Shown: one piece after another, positions 36,309 to 46,597 of the stretch | Position numbering within the stretch: position 1 is the stretch's first letter | Layout: every line of letters begins with the position of its first letter | Source: Alphaproteobacteria bacterium | Lineage (GTDB): Bacteria; Pseudomonadota; Alphaproteobacteria; TMED109 | Direction of reading: 5' to 3' | Length of the DNA: 64,000 bases | Assembly (NCBI GenBank): GCA_030828505.1 | Contig: JAURCJ010000002.1 | Span: forward strand, 108,176-172,175 | The notes under the pieces: model-generated | Seen by the model: the letters and a program-made list of their open reading frames with translations, nothing else | Told to the model about the DNA's origin: nothing | Databases searched by the model: none | Made by a program: the position numbers and the translations under genes

Positions 36309-37421
36309 CTACTCAAACTTAATTATTGGTTCAACGGCTTTATCTTGATCTATTTTATTGATAAAATTAACTAACTGACTTGATATTTCTCCATAATAGT
36401 TAGAATTTTTGACATCATCTGAAATTGTTTTATCAGGTTGGCCTTGGTCTGAATTGATACGAATATTAATATCTAACGGAATTTCACCTAGAAATTTTAC
36501 TGACATATCTTTCGATGTTTGTTTTACTCCACCATTACCAAATATTTTAGCTTTTGAATTGCAATGAGGACATAAATAATAACTCATATTTTCAACTATA
36601 CCAATAATAGGTACATTAACTTTACGAAACATATTAAGGCCTTTTCTCGCGTCAATTAATGCTATATCCTGAGGGGTTGATACTATGATAGCTCCCGAAA
36701 GTGGAACTCTCTGACTCATAGTTAGTTGAACATCGCCTGTACCAGGAGGCATATCTATAAGTAAAATATCTAATTGACCCCATTCAACATCTTTAATCAA
36801 TTGTTCCAAAGCGCCTTGTACCATTGGCCCTCTCCAGACCATTGGTTTATCTTCATCTATTAAAAATCCGATAGACATACATTTTATTCCATGCTTATCA
36901 ACCGTTGTAATTTTACCTTCGGATGTTTGTTCAGGTTTTTTATCGCTTAGACCCAGCATTCTTGGCTGAGATGGACCATAAATATCAGCATCTAATATAC
37001 CAACTTTTAAATTTTTATTACTTAGTGAGAAAGCTAAATTAGTAGTAAGAGTTGATTTACCTACTCCGCCTTTGCCTGAGGCAATAGCTATAATATGCTT
37101 GATCCCTTCAGGTTTAATACCATTATTTTGTACTACTTTATCTTGCATGCTTTTATATTCAATATTTTTATCCTTTAACTCAGAAGTTAATAAAACATTT
37201 ACATTTAATTTTTTATCGAAATCTTTAATTAATTTTTCACATTGATTAATAATATTCTTATAAAGTGATTTATTAACTTTTATATGTAAAATTATAGAAA
37301 TTAGATTATTATCTATTATTATATTTTTTAATATTCCACTATCTATAATATTATCTTGAGAATTAATATCTTTAACATTTTTTAAAATATTTTTTATAGT
37401 GTTTTCATTTATTTTAGTCAT
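36309..37421 (-). CDS. mrp: Mrp/NBP35-family Fe-S cluster carrier ATPase
   Basis: A 370-residue P-loop ATPase (ApbC/Mrp) that binds and hands on 4Fe-4S clusters in the cytoplasm. The Walker A deviant motif is SGKGGVGKST (115-124), and the bridging CxxC is in YYLCPHCNSK. The N-terminal 80 residues are a divergent DUF59/MIP18 domain. The GVGKS pattern with its two Lys, plus DMPPGTGDVQLT, is typical. Divergently oriented from hflK with a 175-base gap. Confidence 0.93.
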   Translation of the reverse strand: MTKINENTIKNILKNVKDINSQDNIIDSGILKNIIIDNNLISIILHIKVNKSLYKNIINQCEKLIKDFDKKLNVNVLLTSELKDKNIEYKSMQDKVVQNNGIKPEGIKHIIAIASGKGGVGKSTLTTNLAFSLSNKNLKVGILDADIYGPSQPRMLGLSDKKPEQTSEGKITTVDKHGIKCMSIGFLIDEDKPMVWRGPMVQGALEQLIKDVEWGQLDILLIDMPPGTGDVQLTMSQRVPLSGAIIVSTPQDIALIDARKGLNMFRKVNVPIIGIVENMSYYLCPHCNSKAKIFGNGGVKQTSKDMSVKFLGEIPLDINIRINSDQGQPDKTISDDVKNSNYYGEISSQLVNFINKIDQDKAVEPIIKFE

Positions 37422-37596
37422 TAGTAACCTAATTTAAAAATTTAACAAATATAGCTTGTAATATAATATTTATATACCAATATAATATATATAGTTGTGT
37501 TTTAATTGAAATAATTTTCTTTGAAAGCTTGCAACAATTTTTTTGACTGTTATAAAAAAATAATTTTTAATTATATAAACTATAAAGGATTTAAAT

Positions 37597-38712
37597 ATGC
37601 CATGGAATAGTAATGATGATGGTCCTTGGGGAGCAGGAGGAAGTGGATCTTCAAATAATGGAGGGCCTAAAAATAATAATCCGTGGAATAATAATAATAA
37701 TTTAGATGACATAGTTAAGAGTGCAAAAGAGAAAGTTAATTCTTTTTTACCAGGAGGGAAAAAGGGAATATCATTAATCATAATAGCTATTGTGGCTATA
37801 TGGATGGTTAGTGGCTTTTATACAGTAGGTCCTGAAGAACAAGGAGTAGTTTTAAGGTTTGGTAAATATATTGAAACTACCTCATCAGGTTTAAATTATC
37901 ATCTTCCTACACCGATAGAAAAAGTGACTGTTGTTCCTGTTACTACCACAAGAAATATAGAAATAGGCTTTAGAAAAGGTTCGGATAGAGGAGGGCAAAT
38001 AAGTTCAAGAAATATCGACGATGAATCACTAATGTTAACTGGCGATGAGAACATTGTTGACGTTAATTTTGTTGTTCAATGGTATATAGGAGATGCGGCA
38101 GATTTTTTATTTAACGTAAGAAATCCCAGTCAGAATATAAAAGATGGTGCAGAAAGTGTGATGAGAGAAATAATGGGGAGAACAAATATTGAATTTGCAC
38201 TTTCAGAAGGTAGAGAACAAATTAGACAAGAAGCTCAACAAATGTTGCAAGATATTTTAGATTCTTATAATGCAGGTATTATTATATCTTCTTTATTAAT
38301 GCAAAGAGTTGACCCGCCGGCAACAGTTATTGATGATTATAGAGATGTTCAAAGAGCTAGAGCAGATAAGGAAAGATTAATTAATGAGTCTGAAGCTTAT
38401 GCTAATAGAATTGTTCCAGAAGCAAGAGGTCAAGCGTCTGAAATTTTAGCTGAAGCTGAAGGTTATAAAGAACAGGTTATTGCAAGAGCAGAAGGTGCTG
38501 CTCAGAGGTTTATATCAATTTATGATGAATATGCTAATGCAAAAGATGTTACTAAAAGAAGAATATATCTAGAGACTATGGAAGATATTATGCAAAATAC
38601 AAAAAAAATTATAATCGATAAAAATGCAGGAAGTGGTGTAGTTCCATACTTACCTTTACCTGAATTAAGAAGTAAAAATGGTAATAATACTGTTAGTGGA
38701 GATTCCAGATGA
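37597..38712 (+). CDS. hflK: HflK, SPFH-domain subunit of the FtsH-regulating complex
   Basis: A 371-residue membrane protein. A Gly-, Asn- and Trp-rich N-terminus (MPWNSNDDGPWG) is followed by one membrane helix (57-75), an SPFH/Band 7 domain from EEQGVVLRFGKY, and a coiled-coil rich in Glu and Ala near 265-310. With HflC it surrounds FtsH and tunes membrane protein turnover. It overlaps hflC by 4 bases (ATGA). An AAAGGA site precedes the ATG. Confidence 0.93.
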   Translation: MPWNSNDDGPWGAGGSGSSNNGGPKNNNPWNNNNNLDDIVKSAKEKVNSFLPGGKKGISLIIIAIVAIWMVSGFYTVGPEEQGVVLRFGKYIETTSSGLNYHLPTPIEKVTVVPVTTTRNIEIGFRKGSDRGGQISSRNIDDESLMLTGDENIVDVNFVVQWYIGDAADFLFNVRNPSQNIKDGAESVMREIMGRTNIEFALSEGREQIRQEAQQMLQDILDSYNAGIIISSLLMQRVDPPATVIDDYRDVQRARADKERLINESEAYANRIVPEARGQASEILAEAEGYKEQVIARAEGAAQRFISIYDEYANAKDVTKRRIYLETMEDIMQNTKKIIIDKNAGSGVVPYLPLPELRSKNGNNTVSGDSR

Positions 38713-39578
38713 CACCTAAAAAAGTAGCTTTAACTGTAATTGTATTATTGATTATTCTTTTAGGAGGGTCTAGTTTCTTTTACGTTGATCAGAGAGTGCA
38801 AGCTTTAGTATTACAGTTTGGAGAGCCTGTTAAACTTATTAAAGAACCTGGTTTACAGTTTAAAATTCCTTTAATGCAAAATGTTGAATATTTTGATAAA
38901 AGGTTAATATTATTCGATAATCCTAGAGAGGAAATAATCAGTTCAGATAAAAAAAGGATTATTGTAGATGCTTTCGCAAGGTATGTTATTACAGATCCAT
39001 TGAGATATTATCAGTCAGTTCGATATGAAACAGCCTTAAGGAACAGGTTAGGTTCTATTTTGAATGATAGTTTGCGTCAGGTTTTAGGAAGAGTTCCGCT
39101 TAAGGATGTAATATCTAATAAACGTAAATTACTTTTAGATGAAGTTGGAGCTTTGGTTGCAGAAGAGGCTAAGGAATTTGGTATAAAAGTCGAAGATGTT
39201 AGGATAAGAAGAGCCGATCTTCCACCTGCTAACTCAGAAGCAATATTTAGAAGAATGCAAACGGAAAGACAACAGGAAGCTGCGCAATTTAGGGCGGAAG
39301 GTGCAGAGGAAGCCAGAAAGATTACTTCTGAGTCAGAAAGAGAAAGAACAGTTATACTAGCAAATGCTGAAAGAGATGGTGAAATCTTAAGGGGTCAAGG
39401 AGATGCCGGTAAGAATAAAATTTTAGGGGAAGCTTTTAGTAGAGATCCGGAATTCTTTTCTTTTTATAGATCTATGAAAGCTTATAGTATGGCCTTGAAT
39501 GATGAAGATACTACCATGGTATTATCTCCAGACAGTGAATTTTTTAATTTCTTTAATGATATAAATGGACAGAAATAG
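38709..39578 (+). CDS. hflC: HflC, partner of HflK
   Basis: A 289-residue SPFH-domain membrane protein with an N-terminal helix (8-25). The Band 7 region starts at VDQRVQALVLQFGEPV and the Arg/Glu-rich coiled-coil at about 190-235 ends in GQGDAGKNKILGEAFSRDPEFFSFYRS in parts, typical of HflC. It is translationally coupled to hflK and is followed by a DUF2065 gene and degP, the usual alphaproteobacterial order. Confidence 0.93.
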   Translation: MTPKKVALTVIVLLIILLGGSSFFYVDQRVQALVLQFGEPVKLIKEPGLQFKIPLMQNVEYFDKRLILFDNPREEIISSDKKRIIVDAFARYVITDPLRYYQSVRYETALRNRLGSILNDSLRQVLGRVPLKDVISNKRKLLLDEVGALVAEEAKEFGIKVEDVRIRRADLPPANSEAIFRRMQTERQQEAAQFRAEGAEEARKITSESERERTVILANAERDGEILRGQGDAGKNKILGEAFSRDPEFFSFYRSMKAYSMALNDEDTTMVLSPDSEFFNFFNDINGQK

Positions 39579-39592
39579 TTGATTTAAATTTT

Positions 39593-39796
39593 ATGTCTAT
39601 AGACTTAAGTTTAATTCCTTTAATATTTTTTTTTATATCAATACTTTTTATAGCTGAGGGAATAGTATACGCATTATTTCCAAATTATATGAAAAAAATG
39701 TTAAACTATATATTTAGTTTGGATTCAGATAAAATAAGGATTACTGGGCTATTTTTTATTTCCTTAGGTACGCTTATATTGTACATTATTTTATAA
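39593..39796 (+). CDS. DUF2065 small membrane protein
   Basis: A 67-residue protein with two membrane helices (7-29 and 48-66) around the loop LFPNYMKKMLNYIFSLDSDKIRITG. It belongs to DUF2065, which usually sits between hflC and a DegP-type protease, as here, 14 bases after hflC. A role in membrane protein quality control is suggested only by this context. Confidence 0.85.
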   Translation: MSIDLSLIPLIFFFISILFIAEGIVYALFPNYMKKMLNYIFSLDSDKIRITGLFFISLGTLILYIIL

Positions 39797-39889
39797 AAAT
39801 ATGATCGGATTTTTAGTTTTATAAGTAAATGTAATACAGTTTATAATGTTAATAAATTTTAATATATTAGAAATGTTTATGTAAGTTCA

Positions 39890-39907
39890 TATAACATATA
39901 TGTTATA
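39890..39907. promoter_or_regulatory. 18-bp perfect palindrome upstream of degP
   Basis: TATAACATATATGTTATA reads the same on both strands and ends 28 bases before the degP start codon, in a 139-base gap after the DUF2065 gene. It has the form of an operator for a dimeric regulator, and an overlapping TATACTT could be a -10 box. No regulator is linked. The sequence is AT-rich, but the central ACATATATGT with C and G at symmetric positions is better than a simple A/T run. Confidence 0.4.
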
Positions 39908-39935
39908 CTTAATTTAAATTTATAAAGGTAATTAC

Positions 39936-41387
39936 ATGTTTAAATATATAATAAAAACTAAGGTTTTTCTTTTAACTTCATTTTTGGTTTTAGCTTATTC
40001 TTTTAATACATTTGCTGATAGCTATCCACCTGATTTTTCAGAACTGTCAGCTAAGCTTTCTCCAGCTGTAGTAAGTATATCTACTACTATGAGTTTGGAA
40101 CCAAATGCACCAGGAGCTCCTAAGTTTCCTCCAGGTTCGCCTTTCGAAGATTTTTTTAACGATTTTTTTGAAAAACGAGGAGGGCAAAGGCCACCCAGAG
40201 AGAGAAAACCTCAGCAGGCCATGGGTTCTGGTTTTATTATTGATGGTAGTGGCTTGATTGTCACAAATAATCATGTAATTGAAGATGCTATATCAATTAA
40301 TGTTATCTTAACTGATAATAGATCATTCAAAGCGAAATTAATTGGTAAAGATAAAAAAACAGATCTTGCTTTACTAAAAATAGAGGCAGAAGATACTTTA
40401 CCAACAGTCAAGTGGGGAGATTCTGATACTGCTAAAGTAGGGAATTGGGTTTTGGCTATTGGAAATCCTTTTGGGTTAGTCAATACCGTTACTGCTGGTA
40501 TTATATCAGCCAGAGGCAGGGATATTAGTGCAGGACCTTTTGATGATTTCATTCAAACTGATGCTTCCATTAATAGAGGTAATTCAGGTGGTCCTTTATT
40601 TAATTTAAATGGTGAGGTAGTAGGTATTAACACAGCTATATTCTCTCCAAGTGGAGGAAGTGTAGGGATTGGTTTTTCAGTTCCTTCAAATTTAGCAAAA
40701 GGTGTAATATTCCAATTAGAGAAATACGGTAAAACAAAAAGAGGTTGGCTTGGAGTAAGAATACAAACGGTTACAGATGATATTGCTGCAAGTTTAGGTT
40801 TAAATGAGACTAAGGGCGCATTAATATCTGGTGTTATGCCTGATGGTCCTGCAAAATTAGCGGGCATTAGGTCAGGGGATGTGATAATTAAATTTGATAA
40901 TAAAAATGTAGAAGATATGAGAAGTTTACCTAGAATTGTTGCTGAGACAGAAATTGACAAGCCTGTATCTGTTGAAGTTTGGCGTAATGGAATGCCTTTA
41001 AAGCTTCAGGTTATCGTTGGTGAGATGGTTGAGGAACAAGAAGTATCAATTAAAAAACCTAAAAATAATAATCCTGCATCTTTAGAAATTGAAGAATTAG
41101 GTTTATTATTAAGTGATATTTCTGAAGACTTTAGATCTAAGTTTAATATTCCAAAAAATTTAAATGGAGTTTTAATATTAAACGTAAGGTCTGATACGGA
41201 CGCATCAGACAAAGGTATTTTACCTGGAGATATAATTATAGAGGTGTCTCAGAATAAAGTATTTACTCCATCTGATGTTGAAATGAGAGTAAATGAAGAA
41301 ATTAAATCTTCTCGAGATTTTGCTTTACTTTTAATTAACCGTAAGGGAACTTTGTCCTATATTGCATTAAAGTTAAGTAAAAATTAA
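39936..41387 (+). CDS. degP: DegP/HtrA (Do-like) periplasmic serine protease
   Basis: A 483-residue secreted protease and chaperone. The signal peptide ends near residue 28 (FADSYPPDF). The catalytic triad is H113 (TNNHVIE), D143 (KKTDLALL) and S217 (RGNSGGP). Two PDZ domains follow, starting near 270 (GWLGVRIQTV) and 390. A Gly- and Pro-rich LA-loop around 60-95 is present. It lies downstream of hflKC and DUF2065, and a palindrome sits in its promoter region, in keeping with an envelope stress role. Confidence 0.94.
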   Translation: MFKYIIKTKVFLLTSFLVLAYSFNTFADSYPPDFSELSAKLSPAVVSISTTMSLEPNAPGAPKFPPGSPFEDFFNDFFEKRGGQRPPRERKPQQAMGSGFIIDGSGLIVTNNHVIEDAISINVILTDNRSFKAKLIGKDKKTDLALLKIEAEDTLPTVKWGDSDTAKVGNWVLAIGNPFGLVNTVTAGIISARGRDISAGPFDDFIQTDASINRGNSGGPLFNLNGEVVGINTAIFSPSGGSVGIGFSVPSNLAKGVIFQLEKYGKTKRGWLGVRIQTVTDDIAASLGLNETKGALISGVMPDGPAKLAGIRSGDVIIKFDNKNVEDMRSLPRIVAETEIDKPVSVEVWRNGMPLKLQVIVGEMVEEQEVSIKKPKNNNPASLEIEELGLLLSDISEDFRSKFNIPKNLNGVLILNVRSDTDASDKGILPGDIIIEVSQNKVFTPSDVEMRVNEEIKSSRDFALLLINRKGTLSYIALKLSKN

Positions 41388-41404
41388 TTAAAGAAGGAGC
41401 AAGA

Positions 41405-42346
41405 ATTAGTATCAATATATTAAGCCCAATAATTGTTATTGCTGGACCAACGGCATCTGGTAAATCCGATTTTGCTATCACCTTAAGTAAGGTTTTAAAT
41501 GGAATAATAATAAATTTTGATAGTATGCAGGTATATAAAGAATTAAGAATAATCTCTGCTAGGCCTGATAAAGTAGCTGAAAATTCTGTAGAACATAAGC
41601 TATATGGATTTATTTCAGGAAAAAATAGATGTTCCGCATTATTGTGGAGTGAGAAAGCTATATTAGAAATTAATAATGCTTTAGTTAAAGGTTTTGTTCC
41701 AATTTTAGTTGGAGGGAGTGGTCTTTATATAAAAGCTTTAATTGAGGGTATAAGTGATCTTCCCACTACTTCTGAAAAAAATAGAAAATTAGCAGAACAT
41801 TTATTAGATAATGATGGAGTTGAAAATTTTTTTATCAGATTACAAAACCTCAATAGAATGCTTGTAAAAAATATTAATAAAAATGACAAACAAAGATTAA
41901 TTAGATCTTATTCTGTATGGCTTGAAACAGGAAAAACTCTTTATGAAATAAGAAAAGCTGATAAAAGATCAAATAAGTTACCTAATAGTTTTTTGAAAGT
42001 GCAACTTTCACCGGATAGAGAAGTATTAAGATCAAATATAAAAAAAAGATTTTATAAGATGATAGAGCAGGGAGCTTTGCAAGAAGTTAAAAAAGTAGAA
42101 AGTTTTGATAAAACTTTACCTATTATGAAAGCACATGGAGTTAGAGAGTTATTATCTGTTAATAAAAATGAAATTTCTCTTCAGGAAGCTGCAGAAATTA
42201 CTATAAATCATACAAATCAATATGCAAAAAGACAAGAGACTTGGTTCAGACATCAATATGATGCAGATTACAAAATATTGAATTTTAAAGATAATATTGA
42301 TAAATATTGCAGTAATATCTTGTCTTTATACAATAAATTGTATTAA
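41405..42346 (+). CDS. miaA: tRNA dimethylallyltransferase MiaA with an apparent ATT start
   Basis: Adds a dimethylallyl group to A37 of tRNAs reading U-starting codons. The P-loop GPTASGKSDF is intact, with NFDSMQVYKEL, GGSGLYIKAL and the HTNQYAKRQETWFRHQ motif further on. The only in-frame ATG (41525) lies after the P-loop, so the real start must be upstream. The frame opens upstream with no ATG, GTG or TTG. AAGGAG at 41394-41399 is 5 bases before ATT at 41405, giving an N-terminus of MSINILSPIIVIAGPT and 313 residues, the usual length. ATT is a rare start known from E. coli infC. A sequence error in a real ATG is the alternative. The gene follows degP by 17 bases. Confidence 0.88.
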   Translation: MSINILSPIIVIAGPTASGKSDFAITLSKVLNGIIINFDSMQVYKELRIISARPDKVAENSVEHKLYGFISGKNRCSALLWSEKAILEINNALVKGFVPILVGGSGLYIKALIEGISDLPTTSEKNRKLAEHLLDNDGVENFFIRLQNLNRMLVKNINKNDKQRLIRSYSVWLETGKTLYEIRKADKRSNKLPNSFLKVQLSPDREVLRSNIKKRFYKMIEQGALQEVKKVESFDKTLPIMKAHGVRELLSVNKNEISLQEAAEITINHTNQYAKRQETWFRHQYDADYKILNFKDNIDKYCSNILSLYNKLY

Positions 42347-42361
42347 TAAGTTCTTATTAAT
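42342..42361. promoter_or_regulatory. Dyad symmetry between miaA and ilvI
   Basis: ATTAATAAG and CTTATTAAT are inverted copies separated by TT, overlapping the miaA stop codon and ending 50 bases before the ilvI start. The 2-base centre suits a protein-binding DNA dyad more than an RNA hairpin. A TetR regulator is encoded 1.8 kb downstream in the same operon and could bind here, but nothing shows that. Chance is possible at this AT content. Confidence 0.25.
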
Positions 42362-42411
42362 TATATAAATAAGTATAATTTTAAACTAGATTAATTATTT
42401 GAGGCTATTTT

Positions 42412-44160
42412 ATGAAACTTTCAGGCTCTGAAATTATTATTAAAACTTTAGTAGATTTAAATGTAGAAGTTATCTTTGGTTATCCTGGTGGTGCTGTTTT
42501 GCCTATATATGATGCTATATTTAAACAAAATAGAATAAGACACATATTAGTTAGACATGAGCAGGCTGCAGTTCATATGGCAGAAGGTTATGCGCGCTCT
42601 ACTGGAAAGGTAGGAGTTATATTAGTAACTTCAGGTCCTGGAGCTACGAATGCAGTAACAGGGTTAACTGATGCATTAATGGATAGTATTCCATTATTAT
42701 GTTTAACAGGCCAGGTACCTACACATTTAATTGGGACGGATGCATTTCAGGAAGCAGATACAGTAGGTATTACAGCTTCTTGTACCAAGCATAATTATTT
42801 AGTTAAGGATATTAATGATCTTGAAAGTACAGTTGCAGAAGGGTTTTATGTTGCAAAATCTGGTAGGCCTGGACCAGTTGTTATCGATTTACCCAAAGAT
42901 GTACAGAATTCAATTACTACTTTTAAAGGAATTAAAGTTAAAAGTATGACCTCATATAAGCCAGTAAAAAAAGCAAACTTTACCAATGTAAAGCAAGCAA
43001 TAGATATTCTTCTTAAGGCAAAAAAACCTATAATATATTCAGGCGGTGGTGTTATAAATTCTGGCGTGAAAGCTTCATCTCTATTAACTAAATTTGTAAA
43101 TTATCTTGGTATTCCAATTACTCAAACTTTAATGGGGCTAGGAGCTGTATCTGCAGAAAATAAAAATTTTTTGGGTATGTTAGGTATGCACGGTACATAT
43201 GAAGCTAATATGGCTATGCATGACTGTGATGTAATGTTATGCGTGGGAGCTAGATTTGATGATAGAATTACAGGTAATTTGAAATATTTTTCACCAAATT
43301 CTAAAAAGATACATATTGATATTGATCCCTCTTCTATAAATAAAAACGTTAAGATAGATATAGCTTTGTTAGGTGATTGTTATTATGTGTTAGATATGCT
43401 TTTTAAAGAGTTAAGACAAAACAAAAATAAACTAGATTCTAAAAGTATTAATAAATGGTGGAATACAATTAACAAATGGAAGAAAATAGATTGTTTATCC
43501 TTTAAAGATTCTAATGAGATTATAAAACCTCAAAAAGCTCTAACAGTTCTTAATGATGCTCTCAAAGGTAAAGATGCCTTTATAACTACTGAAGTTGGCC
43601 AACACCAAATGTGGGCTGCTCAATACTTAGATTTTTATAAACCAAATAGATGGATGACTTCTGGAGGTTTAGGAACAATGGGCTATGGTTTTCCTGCAGC
43701 AATTGGAGTTCAAGTTGCTCACCCTAATAAACCTGTTGTTTGTGTAGCAGGCGAAGCATCTTTTTTAATGAATATGCAAGAATTATCATCATTGAGACAA
43801 TTAAATATTCCTGTTAAAATTTTTATATTGAATAATGAATACATGGGTATGGTAAGACAGTGGCAAGAATTTTTTCATGGAGGAAGGTATGCTGAGTCTT
43901 ATACAGATTCCTTGCCAGATTTTATATCCTTAGCAGAATCTTTTGGGATAAAAGGAATGCGAGTTACAGATCCTAAAGAATTAAAAAAATCAATAAAAGA
44001 AATGCTTGATCACAAGGGACCTGTTTTGATGGATGTTTGTGTGGCCAAAATGGAAAATGTTTTTCCAATGATACCAGCGGGAGCTGCTCATAATGAAATG
44101 AAACTAAGTGATAAGGATGATAAAGAAACGCAAACTGCTGAAGGGTTAGCTTTATTATAG
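42412..44160 (+). CDS. ilvI: Acetolactate synthase large subunit
   Basis: First common step of Ile, Val and Leu synthesis. The 582 residues contain the catalytic Glu E50 in RHEQAAVHMAEG, the FAD/central domain, and the ThDP motif. That motif, usually GDGSF, reads GEASFLMNMQE, a variant I also recall from other alphaproteobacterial AHAS proteins. NNEYMGMVRQWQEFF follows. A TetR gene separates it from the regulatory subunit gene ilvH, which is unusual since ilvI and ilvH are generally adjacent. Confidence 0.95.
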   Translation: MKLSGSEIIIKTLVDLNVEVIFGYPGGAVLPIYDAIFKQNRIRHILVRHEQAAVHMAEGYARSTGKVGVILVTSGPGATNAVTGLTDALMDSIPLLCLTGQVPTHLIGTDAFQEADTVGITASCTKHNYLVKDINDLESTVAEGFYVAKSGRPGPVVIDLPKDVQNSITTFKGIKVKSMTSYKPVKKANFTNVKQAIDILLKAKKPIIYSGGGVINSGVKASSLLTKFVNYLGIPITQTLMGLGAVSAENKNFLGMLGMHGTYEANMAMHDCDVMLCVGARFDDRITGNLKYFSPNSKKIHIDIDPSSINKNVKIDIALLGDCYYVLDMLFKELRQNKNKLDSKSINKWWNTINKWKKIDCLSFKDSNEIIKPQKALTVLNDALKGKDAFITTEVGQHQMWAAQYLDFYKPNRWMTSGGLGTMGYGFPAAIGVQVAHPNKPVVCVAGEASFLMNMQELSSLRQLNIPVKIFILNNEYMGMVRQWQEFFHGGRYAESYTDSLPDFISLAESFGIKGMRVTDPKELKKSIKEMLDHKGPVLMDVCVAKMENVFPMIPAGAAHNEMKLSDKDDKETQTAEGLALL

Positions 44161-44201
44161 ATATACAGTGTTTTTTTAATTATTATTAAGGTTTTATAGC
44201 T

Positions 44202-44819
44202 ATGCATGAAAAAGACCAATATCACCATGGTGACCTTAAAAATCTTCTAATTAAAAGAGTGTTAGAAGCTGTAAAAGTAAATAATTTGGAAAACTTTTCT
44301 ATTAGGGAAGCAGCTAGGTTTTTAGAGGTTTCTCCAGCAGCACCTTACAATCACTTTAAGGACAAACAATCGCTTATTCAAGCATGTATATATTTTTGTA
44401 AAATTGAGTTTATTGATTATCTAAAAAATCAAGTTGTATTAAGTAAAAACTTGGACAATAAAAAGCTAGCTGTAATTGGAAAAAGTTATTTAGAGTATGC
44501 GAATAATAACCCTGAAATTTTTATTTTTATGTTCTCTCAATCTTTATCAAATAGCGATAGAATTAATAATTACGAAGATTTTCATCAGTTATTTTTAGAT
44601 GCAGTAAAAGAAAGTTTTAGTTTAAATGATTTAAGAAAAAGAGTTTCTATGAATTCAGCAGTTAATTCTGCATGGTCTATTATTCACGGCACAGCCTGCT
44701 TGATTGCGAGTAAAACTCTAAGTGAGACAGAAGTAGATGGATATATAAATGGAAATTTATTTAATGAAATTTCTTCAATATGGGCTATTGGCGTATCTAA
44801 ACCCATAGTTCATAGATAA
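44202..44819 (+). CDS. TetR/AcrR-family transcriptional regulator
   Basis: A 205-residue protein with an N-terminal HTH (SIREAARFLEVSPAAPYNHFKDKQSLIQAC, shared with the TetR family in its parts) and a ligand-binding C-domain like that of the AcrR/WHG type. It lies 41 bases after ilvI and 112 bases before ilvH, in the same direction. The ligand is unknown. The context suggests control of branched-chain amino acid synthesis, or simple insertion of an unrelated gene. A TAATATATATTA palindrome lies in the gap downstream of it (about 44843-44854), AT-only and so weak. Confidence 0.85.
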   Translation: MHEKDQYHHGDLKNLLIKRVLEAVKVNNLENFSIREAARFLEVSPAAPYNHFKDKQSLIQACIYFCKIEFIDYLKNQVVLSKNLDNKKLAVIGKSYLEYANNNPEIFIFMFSQSLSNSDRINNYEDFHQLFLDAVKESFSLNDLRKRVSMNSAVNSAWSIIHGTACLIASKTLSETEVDGYINGNLFNEISSIWAIGVSKPIVHR

Positions 44820-44931
44820 TAAGTTTATATTCTTGTATATTTAATATATATTATATACTTTTATTTTATAGTTTTACATTTTTAAGAATTAAATGTAGAT
44901 AAATATTAGTTTTATTAAAAGGATATATTTA

Positions 44932-45444
44932 TTGGCGGATATAAATACACATACATTTTCTGTTATAGTGGATAACAAATCTGGAGTTCTTGCAAGAGTT
45001 GTAGGGATGTTTTCTGCTAGGGGTTATAATATTGAAAGTTTAACTGTTGCAGAGGTTGATGAAGATAGAAATTTATCTAGAGTAACTGTAATGGTAACGG
45101 GCACCACTATGGTTATAGAACAGATTAAAGCTCAATTAGAAAGAATAGTTCCTGTAAGAAAGGTTGTTGATTTAAATAATGAGGGAGCCTTTGTTAATAG
45201 AGAGTTACTTTTAGTAAAAGTTAAAGCTAAAGGTGAACGTAGGGTTGAATCATTAAGAGTTGCTGATATATTTAGGGCCAGAGTTATAGATAGTTCAAAT
45301 CAATCTTTTGTATTCGAATTAACAGGTTCGGCGGATAAATTAGATGCTTTTATTAAATTAATGCAACCATTAGGACTAGTTGAAGTTTCCAGAACAGGAG
45401 CTGTAGCAATTCTTAGAGGTGAAAAAGCATTACTAGCAAAATAA
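44932..45444 (+). CDS. ilvH: Acetolactate synthase small (regulatory) subunit
   Basis: A 170-residue regulatory subunit with an N-terminal ACT domain (TFSVIVDNKSGVLARVVGMFS) that binds valine, and the conserved ALS_ss_C C-domain (RELLLVKVKAK). The start is a TTG at 44932, in AAAAGGATATATTTATTG; no in-frame ATG is available nearby. It precedes ilvC by 24 bases. Confidence 0.94.
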   Translation: MADINTHTFSVIVDNKSGVLARVVGMFSARGYNIESLTVAEVDEDRNLSRVTVMVTGTTMVIEQIKAQLERIVPVRKVVDLNNEGAFVNRELLLVKVKAKGERRVESLRVADIFRARVIDSSNQSFVFELTGSADKLDAFIKLMQPLGLVEVSRTGAVAILRGEKALLAK

Positions 45445-46488
<1,044 letters not shown>

Positions 46489-46597
46489 CTCTAAAAAATT
46501 TAAATTTTAAAAAATATATATTTATATGTAAAATATGCTTGAATCCTGTTCTTTCTAGGCGCATAGTATTAGAATATATTAATTAAGAGAGTAGAAA

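Noticed and set aside
39936..41387. Long open frames on the minus strand opposite degP and mreB
   Set aside because: They lie entirely opposite well-conserved genes, have no family features or ribosome sites, and arise from codon bias.
44843..44854. TAATATATATTA palindrome before ilvH as an operator
   Set aside because: Contains only A and T and is expected by chance in this composition.
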